A stretch of 40,045 nt of DNA from Bacteroidales bacterium (GTDB taxonomy: Bacteria; Bacteroidota; Bacteroidia; Bacteroidales; WCHB1-69). The stretch is taken from positions 1 to 40,045 of the forward strand of contig JAFVNW010000051.1 in assembly GCA_017506175.1 (NCBI GenBank). The letters are read 5' to 3'. Both the position numbers and the translations under genes were made by a program. Positions within the stretch are counted from its first letter, which is position 1. Each line of letters begins with the position of its first letter. Of the stretch, positions 34,477 to 40,045 are shown in pieces. A model generated the notes under the pieces. It was not told the DNA's origin and did not search any database. It saw only the letters and a list, made by a program, of their open reading frames with translations.

Positions 34477-35067
34477 TTACAATAACTTGAGTGCTTTTTT
34501 AATTAAATCTTCCACCGAGAGGTCGATTCCTTCCTCCTTCAGAATACTATCCAAAACCTTATCGGCGGGAGCTTTTGCGAAGCCCAAAGCAATCAAAGCA
34601 GATAACGCTTCTATTTTATTATTATTGCCAACGGCAGAAAAATTATCTGATATTTGGAAGGAGGCTTTGGCGATTTTGTCCTTCAGGTCGATGATGACGC
34701 GCTGGGCCGTTTTGGCACCGATTCCCTTAACCGACTGAATGGTACGGACATCCTCACTAGAGATGGCGTTCACCACATCCTGAACACTGAGGGCGGAAAG
34801 GATCACGCAGGCCGTATTGGGTCCGATGCCGTTCACCGAAATCAGCATCCTGAAAAGCGTGCGCTCCGCTTCGTCAAAAAAGCCGTACAGCGTCTGCGAA
34901 TCCTCTTTCACGACATAATGCGTCAGTATCTTCACCTCCCCTTCATCCTTCAGTTGGGAAAAAGTATTCAATGATATGTGAATGTAATAACCCACGCCGC
35001 CCGCGGTTTCCAACACCACGTATGCGGGATTTTTCTCAATCAGCCTACCTTTGATATATGTGATCAT
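34477..35067 (-). CDS. ruvA: Holliday junction DNA helicase subunit RuvA
   Basis: A 196-residue protein with the full RuvA layout: OB-fold start MITYIKGRLIEKNPAYVVLETAGGVGY, two helix-hairpin-helix motifs (LISVNGIGPNTACVILS and IQSVKGIGAKTAQRVIIDLKDK) and a C-terminal three-helix domain that contacts RuvB (ALIALGFAKAPADKVLD). It binds four-way junctions during branch migration. It has its own promoter box at 35092-35085 and leads into sprA after 29 bp. Confidence 0.97.
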   Translation of the reverse strand: MITYIKGRLIEKNPAYVVLETAGGVGYYIHISLNTFSQLKDEGEVKILTHYVVKEDSQTLYGFFDEAERTLFRMLISVNGIGPNTACVILSALSVQDVVNAISSEDVRTIQSVKGIGAKTAQRVIIDLKDKIAKASFQISDNFSAVGNNNKIEALSALIALGFAKAPADKVLDSILKEEGIDLSVEDLIKKALKLL

Positions 35068-35084
35068 CTTTTAAATTTTGGCTG

Positions 35085-35092
35085 CAAAAGTA
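35085..35092 (-). promoter_or_regulatory. Putative -7 box TACTTTTG for ruvA-sprA
   Basis: The minus strand reads TACTTTTG (TAnnTTTG), 17 bases before the ruvA ATG at 35067. It is divergent from the box at 35188-35195. Confidence 0.5.
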
Positions 35093-35187
35093 CTATTTTT
35101 TTTGCGACTTTGGCACTGACTTCCACTTTCCGTGCAACGCTGAATTTCCCAAAGTTCACCCATCGCTCCCAAAACAATTATTTTCCG

Positions 35188-35195
35188 TACTTTTG
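35188..35195 (+). promoter_or_regulatory. Putative -7 box TACTTTTG for the nitroreductase gene
   Basis: TACTTTTG (TAnnTTTG) ends 34 bases before the ATG at 35230. Confidence 0.5.
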
Positions 35196-35229
35196 CACGC
35201 ATTTATAAAGTTAAAAACAATTATCACAG

Positions 35230-35859
35230 ATGGCAGACGGATATTTAGAAAACAAATTCAATGAGATTCACGACAAACGGAAAGTGGTGGTAAAACGCAT
35301 TTCGGTGGATTCGCTTTTGGAAAAGAACAGGAGTTACCGCGGCTACGACCCGCAGACGGTGGTGACCCGCGAGATGCTGGAGCGCATTGTGGAGGTCAAC
35401 ACCAAGATCCCTTCTGCAAAAAACCAGCAGGTCCTCCGTTTCAGATTAATCACAAGAGAAAATGGGGCGGCCGATGTCATGGCGAACATCAAATTGGGCG
35501 GGATGCTGCCCGAACTGCACCTCCCCTTCCCTGGCACTGAACCGCAGGCGTTCATCATCGTCTGCGCCACCGCCCCCGAAACGAAAATGGTGGACATCGA
35601 CCTCGGCATCTCCGCGCAGAGCATGCTGCTGAAAGCCGTGGAGATGAACCTGAACGGCATCATCATCGGCGCGTTCAACAAACAGAAAATCACCGAGTTG
35701 CTCCAACTTCCTTACGAGCCGCTACTCATCCTCGCCATCGGCAAAGGCAACGAACTCATCCGCCTCACCCCCATCTCCGAAGATGAAAGCAAAGCCTACT
35801 ACCGCAAGAACGGCATCCACTTCGTACCGAAAATCAAACTGAACGATCTGATCTTTTGA
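35230..35859 (+). CDS. Nitroreductase-family flavoprotein
   Basis: A 209-residue protein of the NAD(P)H/FMN nitroreductase fold. RSYRGYDPQTVVTREMLERIVEVNTKIPSAKNQQVLRFRLI is the standard N-terminal FMN-binding opening (Arg-Ser-Tyr-Arg plus Pro-Ser-Ala-Lys-Asn-Gln). DIDLGISAQSMLLKAVEMNLNGIIIGAFN and PLLILAIGKG give the central and C-terminal parts. It lacks a signal peptide and should be cytoplasmic. The substrate is unknown; relatives reduce nitro-aromatics, quinones or flavins. The N-terminus carries about 25 extra charged residues before the fold. It is a single-gene unit with its own promoter box. Confidence 0.88.
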   Translation: MADGYLENKFNEIHDKRKVVVKRISVDSLLEKNRSYRGYDPQTVVTREMLERIVEVNTKIPSAKNQQVLRFRLITRENGAADVMANIKLGGMLPELHLPFPGTEPQAFIIVCATAPETKMVDIDLGISAQSMLLKAVEMNLNGIIIGAFNKQKITELLQLPYEPLLILAIGKGNELIRLTPISEDESKAYYRKNGIHFVPKIKLNDLIF

Positions 35860-36031
35860 CGATGATTTTTTGAAAGGCATGTTGGCTCCCCATTAAACCC
35901 AACCCCAATCCAACCCACAAACTCCTCGTTTTTTTTCAAGGTCACGCACCGCCAAAACATCCCACGCCCTTCATCCCTTCATCTTTTAGCAGCCTGTCAA
36001 AGTTTTCAATTCTCAATTCTTAATTTATTCG

Positions 36032-36039
36032 TATTTTTG
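36032..36039 (+). promoter_or_regulatory. Putative -7 box TATTTTTG for the patatin-like gene
   Basis: TATTTTTG (TAnnTTTG) ends 38 bases before the ATG at 36078. The preceding gap (35860-36031) is C- and T-rich with no gene visible. Confidence 0.55.
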
Positions 36040-36077
36040 CGGCTGCAAATCTAAAGTTTGCGAAAAATATCATCATT

Positions 36078-37100
36078 ATGGCTTATCATTTTAAGAATTT
36101 GGTTTTTGAAGGCGGTGGTGTGAAAGGCATCGCATACGTAGGCGCCATGGAAGTGCTTGACAAAGAAGGAATTTTAAATAACATTGAGCGGGTGGCAGGC
36201 ACGTCAGCTGGTGCCATGGTGGCGGTTTTGGTCGGGTTGAAATACTCCGCCGAAGAGGTGAAGGATGTACTGTGGCATCTCGATTTCAAGAATTTCATGG
36301 ACAAGTCGGGGTTCTTTCTAACCAATACCGCGCGGCTGTTGAAGGAGTACGGCTGGTATAAAGGCGACTTTTTCCGCCAAACGATGGCCGACCTTATCCA
36401 ACGGAAAACCGGCAATGGCGAAATCACTTTTGGCGAGCTGGCCGCAACGAAGGAATACCGCGAAATCTATTTGGTGGGGGCTAATCTTTCCACCGGTCTT
36501 TCTGAACTCTTCAGCCACAAAACCACCCCGCAGATGAAGGTGGCCGACGCTGCCCGTATTTCCATGTCCATCCCGCTGTTTTTTGCCTCGGTGAAAGGGG
36601 GGAAGAACAAGGAGCACCTATATGTGGACGGCGGCCTTTTGGAGAATTACCCCATCAAAACCTTCGACCAGGTGGATTTTATTGCCAATGCCAACAGCAT
36701 CCGCCGTACCGAGTACTATGAAACGATCAATACCAAGTGCATGCAAAAGGGCAATGCCAAGACCGAATATGTGTACAACAAGGAGACATTGGGGTTCCGG
36801 TTGGATTCATCGGATGAGATTTCGATGTACCTCGGGAAAGGTTCGACGGAGGTCAAGGAGATCAAGAATTTCCTCGGTTACACCAAGGCCTTGGTGACCA
36901 CCCTCATTGATTTTCAAAACAATGTGCATCTGCACAGCGACGACTGGCAGCGCACGATCTATATAGACACGTTAGGAGTGGGTTCGGTTGATTTCGACAT
37001 TTCGGATGATAAAAAGACCGATCTGCTGAATTCAGGAAAACAATATACCGAATCCTATTTGGAGTGGTATAACAACGACGAGGAGAAGGCCAACAAATAG
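36078..37100 (+). CDS. Patatin-like phospholipase
   Basis: A 340-residue lipid acyl hydrolase. The oxyanion-hole motif GGGVKGIAYVGAM follows shortly after the start. The nucleophile elbow is GTSAG (Ser in VAGTSAGAMVA), and the catalytic Asp lies in YVDGGLLENYP, so the Ser-Asp dyad is intact. No signal peptide is visible, so it is cytoplasmic or delivered by another route. Patatin-like enzymes occur both in housekeeping lipid turnover and as effectors of anti-phage systems. No partner typical of a defence system (cyclase, sensor) is next to it, so I make no defence claim. Confidence 0.9.
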   Translation: MAYHFKNLVFEGGGVKGIAYVGAMEVLDKEGILNNIERVAGTSAGAMVAVLVGLKYSAEEVKDVLWHLDFKNFMDKSGFFLTNTARLLKEYGWYKGDFFRQTMADLIQRKTGNGEITFGELAATKEYREIYLVGANLSTGLSELFSHKTTPQMKVADAARISMSIPLFFASVKGGKNKEHLYVDGGLLENYPIKTFDQVDFIANANSIRRTEYYETINTKCMQKGNAKTEYVYNKETLGFRLDSSDEISMYLGKGSTEVKEIKNFLGYTKALVTTLIDFQNNVHLHSDDWQRTIYIDTLGVGSVDFDISDDKKTDLLNSGKQYTESYLEWYNNDEEKANK

Positions 37101-37152
37101 GGCTTATTGTCATATTTTTACTGTCCCCATATAGTACTCAGCAGATTTATAC

Positions 37153-37160
37153 TACTTTTG
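37153..37160 (+). promoter_or_regulatory. Putative -7 box TACTTTTG before the retropepsin-like gene
   Basis: TACTTTTG (TAnnTTTG) lies 70 bases before the TTG candidate start at 37231 and about 125 before the first in-frame ATG at 37285. Confidence 0.4.
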
Positions 37161-37230
37161 TTGCACCCCCCAACAAATTTTTGCAACATTTTTTGAAAAG
37201 GAACGCATATCAGGCAATCGTGCCAACGCC

Positions 37231-37782
37231 TTGAACGCGAGAACAGCAATTGATGCATATCCCGTGCTATTAAAATCTTTCCAAATGACTACCGGAATTA
37301 CACGGGCAGGACATTTTGTTTATAAAAACGAGCTTTACAAAATTGCGGCATACGATTATTTGAAGGCCAGCAAAATTGCGAAACACGAAGCCCCCCCTTT
37401 CACTCGTCAAGGCGGCGTATGTGAAGTACAGTGCAGCATCAATGAATTGCCACTCTATTTCTTTTTCGATACAGGCGCCAGCGATGTGACCATCAGTCAG
37501 GTAGAAGCAACCTTTATGATGAAGAACAAATACCTTGATGCCTTTGACATCATCGGACGACAAAACAACATGACAGCCAAAGGCGATATTACGGAAGGTA
37601 TGGTCAGCAACCTGCGCTCCATCAAATTCGGTGACGCTGTGCTTTCCAATGTGAGGGCCAGTGTGGTGATGAGCCAGCGCACCCCGCTTCTGCTGGGACG
37701 ATCCGAAATGGCACGACTTGGAAAAATAGAAATTGACAATTCACGCAAAATGCTGAAAACAGCCTATCAGGAAAAGGAATAA
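37231..37782 (+). CDS. Retropepsin-like aspartic protease
   Basis: The product has one aspartyl protease active-site motif, YFFFDTGASDVTIS (DTGAS), followed by the family pattern of a flap region and PLLLGRSEMARLGKIEIDN near the C-terminus. Single-motif enzymes of this clan act as homodimers. The start is unclear. TTG at 37231 gives 183 residues; the first in-frame ATG is at 37285 (165 residues); the frame is open further upstream without another ATG. No signal peptide is seen with either start, so the N-terminus may be truncated or the true start non-standard. It precedes a broken Fic gene, and this stretch looks like accessory, decaying DNA. Confidence 0.7.
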   Translation: MNARTAIDAYPVLLKSFQMTTGITRAGHFVYKNELYKIAAYDYLKASKIAKHEAPPFTRQGGVCEVQCSINELPLYFFFDTGASDVTISQVEATFMMKNKYLDAFDIIGRQNNMTAKGDITEGMVSNLRSIKFGDAVLSNVRASVVMSQRTPLLLGRSEMARLGKIEIDNSRKMLKTAYQEKE

Positions 37783-37786
37783 GTAG

Positions 37787-38305
37787 AGTAGAGTTCACCT
37801 ACTATATTACTTCATCTATAGCACGGCTATTGAAGGAAGTACTGTGACGGAGATCGAGAACCAGCTGCAATTCGAGTTCGGGTTGGTGCCGGTGAAAATC
37901 GTAAAGGAGGACAGAGGCGAATACATACAGGCATTGGTGGAGGCCCGCGAGCAGGAATCTTTGGCTCCACTCCGCAACTTTATGCTGGAGGAGCACATTC
38001 GCAACCTCAGCAAAGAGATTGCGGAATACAAAAAGTCGCAATTGTCTGACCCGATAAATATTTTCACTGACCCGATAGCGGAGCGCATGTATCAGGCTAT
38101 TTTGCAAGACGACAGCTTAAATTACAGTGGTTATGCGGCACTATTAGGGGTTTCGGAAGCCACCATCAAGCGCCGCCTCGCTGACCTGAAAAAGGCGGGA
38201 ATGATTGTCCGTGTGGGCAGCAACAAAACCGGCCGGTGGAAAACCAGTGGAATAGTGGAAGGGAGAAAAAAGCACTATAACCGCATTCTCTCCATAACTC
38301 CATAA
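37787..38305 (+). pseudogene. Fic-family protein remnant with core deleted
   Basis: After the TAG at 37784 the frame reads YYFIYSTAIEGSTVTEIENQL, which matches the N-terminal alpha-helix region of bacterial Fic proteins (the IEGSTVTEIENQLLF pattern). It then passes directly into LVPVKIVKEDRGEYIQALVEAREQ, typical of the region after the Fic core. The catalytic HPFxxGNGR loop is absent, so an in-frame internal deletion of the Fic core is inferred, with the 5' end also lost. The remaining C-terminal winged-helix (YSGYAALLGVSEATIKRRLADLKKAGMIVRVGSN) is intact, so a short DNA-binding product from the GTG at 37844 (153 aa) is possible. The family reading rests on remembered Fic sequences. Confidence 0.65.
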
Positions 38306-38338
38306 CTCCATAACTCAAAAACTCAAAAACTCAAAAAA
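38291..38338. repeat. Short tandem repeat with 8-bp period
   Basis: Three copies of TCCATAAC (38291-38314) are followed by TCAAAAAC twice and TCAAAAAA. The array begins inside the last codons of the Fic remnant and is followed by a similar CT/CAA-rich stretch to about 38370. Confidence 0.8.
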
Positions 38339-38376
38339 AACTCTCAACTTTCAACTCTCCACTCTCAACTTTTTCG

Positions 38377-38384
38377 TATTTTTG
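38377..38384 (+). promoter_or_regulatory. Putative -7 box TATTTTTG for the sigma-factor operon
   Basis: TATTTTTG (TAnnTTTG) lies 107 bases before the sigma-factor ATG at 38492, leaving an untranslated leader of about 100 nt. A GC-rich inverted stretch (CCCGGACGGGCGGAAGGCGGGC) sits in that leader. Confidence 0.45.
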
Positions 38385-38491
38385 CCCCGTTGTTCGTTCC
38401 GAAGCCCGGACGGGCGGAAGGCGGGCGACAGACATGTATAAAAGGCGTTGATTCAACGTCTTAAGGATAGCGAAAACACAGAACCTACAAG

Positions 38492-39064
38492 ATGTCCAGC
38501 CAATATTCAGATGCTGAAATCCAAGAAGGACTTTTGGGCAATGATGCTCGAATGATTCGCTACGTTTTTTATGAGCATTTTAACACCCTGCTGCGTTTCA
38601 ACGCACAAAAGGCAGCGGGAAACAAAAGTGTAGATTTGAATGACCTAATACAGGAACTATACTTGTATATGAGCCATAACAACTGGGAAAAACTACGCAA
38701 GTATTCCTCAGAATTTCCTTTCCCCAACTGGTTCTCCGTTGTCTCCTATCGCTTTTTCAAGGATTACACTCAGTCAATGATAGATTCTTCACAGAATCTC
38801 CCTATAGTAGAAATGAACGATCATAACATTTCAATAGCAGGAACCACCAGGATTGAGACCATGATGATTGACATAAAGGCGGCAATAAGCAAACTGACTC
38901 CACCCAGAGACAAGGAAGTTGTAGAAGCTTTTTTGATACACGAGGAAGAGCCCTCCGAAATCGCCAAACGGCTCAATGTATCTGTGGACAACCTCTACAA
39001 CATCAAACGCCGTGCTTTGGCGAAACTCATCAAGAACCACTTGCAAGAATATGTAAACAGGTAG
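38492..39064 (+). CDS. ECF-like sigma-70 family RNA polymerase sigma factor
   Basis: A 190-residue protein with region 2 features (DLNDLIQELYLYMSHNNWEKLRKY, then FPFPNWFSVVSYRFFKDYTQSM) and a C-terminal region 4 helix-turn-helix (EEPSEIAKRLNVSVDNLYNIKRRALAKLIKNH). No region 3 is present, as in ECF sigma factors. Only 2 bp separate it from the membrane protein gene downstream, which is the probable anti-sigma factor. The signal and the target genes are unknown. Confidence 0.85.
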   Translation: MSSQYSDAEIQEGLLGNDARMIRYVFYEHFNTLLRFNAQKAAGNKSVDLNDLIQELYLYMSHNNWEKLRKYSSEFPFPNWFSVVSYRFFKDYTQSMIDSSQNLPIVEMNDHNISIAGTTRIETMMIDIKAAISKLTPPRDKEVVEAFLIHEEEPSEIAKRLNVSVDNLYNIKRRALAKLIKNHLQEYVNR

Positions 39065-39066
39065 AA

Positions 39067-39834
39067 ATGAACGACAAGAATACAATCTCCGATGAATTAC
39101 TGACAAAATTCCTTTGTGGGAAGACCACTCCAAAGGAAACGGAGTTGGTTTTGGCTTATATGGCGGAAAGAGATGAAAATGTTGAGGATCTGAAAAATAT
39201 TTGTGCAGCGATTGAAATCCAAAAGGATATAGAAAAAGTTGCACCCCGCCGCTCACCCCGTAGATTTCTGTGGATAATTTCATCGGTGGCCGCCTCCGTC
39301 GCCGCTATCGTGATTTGCCTTGTGGCAATAAACCGGAATGACGGCAGGAACGACGACACGTATATTGTCCATCAGACCGACACGGTGAAATTTGAGCCTG
39401 CAACCCATGACACGGTGACGGCGGTTGAACCAACTGAAGAGGCCTCAAAGGCACAAACGGAATATCGATCCAATGAATTATTTATGCCGATTCAGCAGGC
39501 AGAACAAAGCAAACATTATGCTGGAGAGATGGCGAAAGTGAATTATGTATCACTGCTATTCCCATATAAAGACGTTCACTATATTTCATCAGACAGGAAA
39601 ACCATCAATTTCCAATGGGAGAGCGATGCAATAAGGATTCATTTGATGGTTAAAGATTTTGAAGACAATTTATTGTTGGATAAGCAAATAACCAACGATG
39701 ATCATTATCAGTGGAATCTGCCTTCCATTGAAGAGAATGCGTTCTTCTGGAAAATGATTTTCTCTTTTAAGGATGGAAGTACAAAAACAAAACAAGGACG
39801 AATTCAAGATGAGAATCTTATTATTGATGAATAA
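39067..39834 (+). CDS. Probable membrane anti-sigma factor
   Basis: A 255-residue protein. The N-terminal 80 residues resemble a small cytoplasmic anti-sigma domain (SDELLTKFLCGKTTPKETELVLAYMAERDENVEDL). One membrane helix follows (FLWIISSVAASVAAIVICLVAI, about 67-88) and then about 165 periplasmic residues with a beta-rich end (INFQWESDAIRIHLMVKDFEDNLLLDKQI). Gene order, spacing of 2 bp and topology fit the ECF/anti-sigma pair pattern. It is not a clear FecR match. The next gene overlaps its 3' end by 8 nt. Confidence 0.7.
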   Translation: MNDKNTISDELLTKFLCGKTTPKETELVLAYMAERDENVEDLKNICAAIEIQKDIEKVAPRRSPRRFLWIISSVAASVAAIVICLVAINRNDGRNDDTYIVHQTDTVKFEPATHDTVTAVEPTEEASKAQTEYRSNELFMPIQQAEQSKHYAGEMAKVNYVSLLFPYKDVHYISSDRKTINFQWESDAIRIHLMVKDFEDNLLLDKQITNDDHYQWNLPSIEENAFFWKMIFSFKDGSTKTKQGRIQDENLIIDE

Positions 39835-40045
39835 AAGCCATAGAAGAATAGCGAAAAATGCATTGCTGCTATTGGTGCTTATACTGCTACAGGGGACACT
39901 TCTGGCCCAAAACATCTCCGTGAAGTCGTTCCGTCCCCTGCCGGAAGACCTGACGGCGCGGGTGGACCCCGTGACCAACGAAAACGGGCAGACGTGCGCC
40001 CTTGTTAAAATTGTGACCACCGAGCGGGGCTTCAGCTTCGAACCC
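39827..40045 (+). CDS. Exported protein, probable PEGA-domain family (3' truncated by window)
   Basis: The frame is open from the ATG at 39827 to the window edge (73 codons); an ATG at 39809 is in frame too, but would overlap the anti-sigma gene by 26 nt instead of 8. A signal peptide ends near LLAQ. The mature start, NISVKSFRPLPEDLTARVDP followed by CALVKIVTTERGF, matches the N-terminus of Bacteroidota PEGA-type proteins as I remember them. It is probably the envelope effector or target of the adjoining sigma/anti-sigma pair. Confidence 0.65.
   Translation, partial: MNKSHRRIAKNALLLLVLILLQGTLLAQNISVKSFRPLPEDLTARVDPVTNENGQTCALVKIVTTERGFSFEP

Noticed and set aside
36078-37100. Patatin gene as effector of an anti-phage system
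   Set aside because: No cyclase, sensor or other defence partner lies next to it; family membership alone is insufficient.
38291-38370. Possible CRISPR-like array
   Set aside because: The unit is only 8 bp, directly abutting and without spacers.

Overview
The window looks like a chromosomal segment of a Bacteroidota species, most likely order Bacteroidales. It carries sprA (the type IX secretion translocon), a PorT-like barrel, an S46 dipeptidyl-peptidase, a Fibrobacter-type paralogous-domain lipoprotein and a PEGA-type protein start. At least ten sites match the Bacteroidota -7 promoter box TAnnTTTG. No tRNA, rRNA or CRISPR array was found.

Region 1 (1-12.5 kb, all minus strand) is an accessory operon. 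In transcription order it encodes a TerY/YegL-like vWA protein, a PP2C-type phosphatase, a Ser/Thr kinase with a zinc ribbon, a single-pass membrane protein, a LIM plus DA1-type metalloprotease, a second small vWA protein, a large secreted/membrane vWA protein, a decayed IS982 element, an Hsp70/actin-fold ATPase and a membrane protein that runs off the window. The vWA-phosphatase-kinase core plus an Hsp70-like ATPase resembles the E. coli yegD-I-K-L neighbourhood and the TerY-P triads. The added protease and the three proteins that span the inner membrane make it a candidate undescribed envelope-linked phospho-signalling or stress/conflict system. A long rod-like RNA structure ending in a U-tract lies directly upstream.

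Region 2 (12.7-18.3 kb, minus) holds the S46 peptidase with a clear terminator, an 820-residue exported protein of unknown function and the paralogous-domain lipoprotein. Region 3 (18.4-24.7 kb, plus) is envelope biogenesis: bamA, three tandem skp/ompH genes, tatD and a PorT-like barrel. A second rod-shaped RNA, 6S-like in outline, lies antisense between tatD and the barrel gene.

Region 4 (24.7-35.1 kb, minus) has two transcription units: recA with a TPR lipoprotein, and ruvA with sprA. Region 5 (35.2-40.0 kb, plus) holds a nitroreductase, a patatin-like lipase, a retropepsin-like protease without an obvious ATG, an internally deleted Fic pseudogene, an 8-bp-period repeat, and a sigma factor / anti-sigma / PEGA-type cluster cut by the window end.

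All calls come from reading the sequence by eye. No database search or folding program was run.
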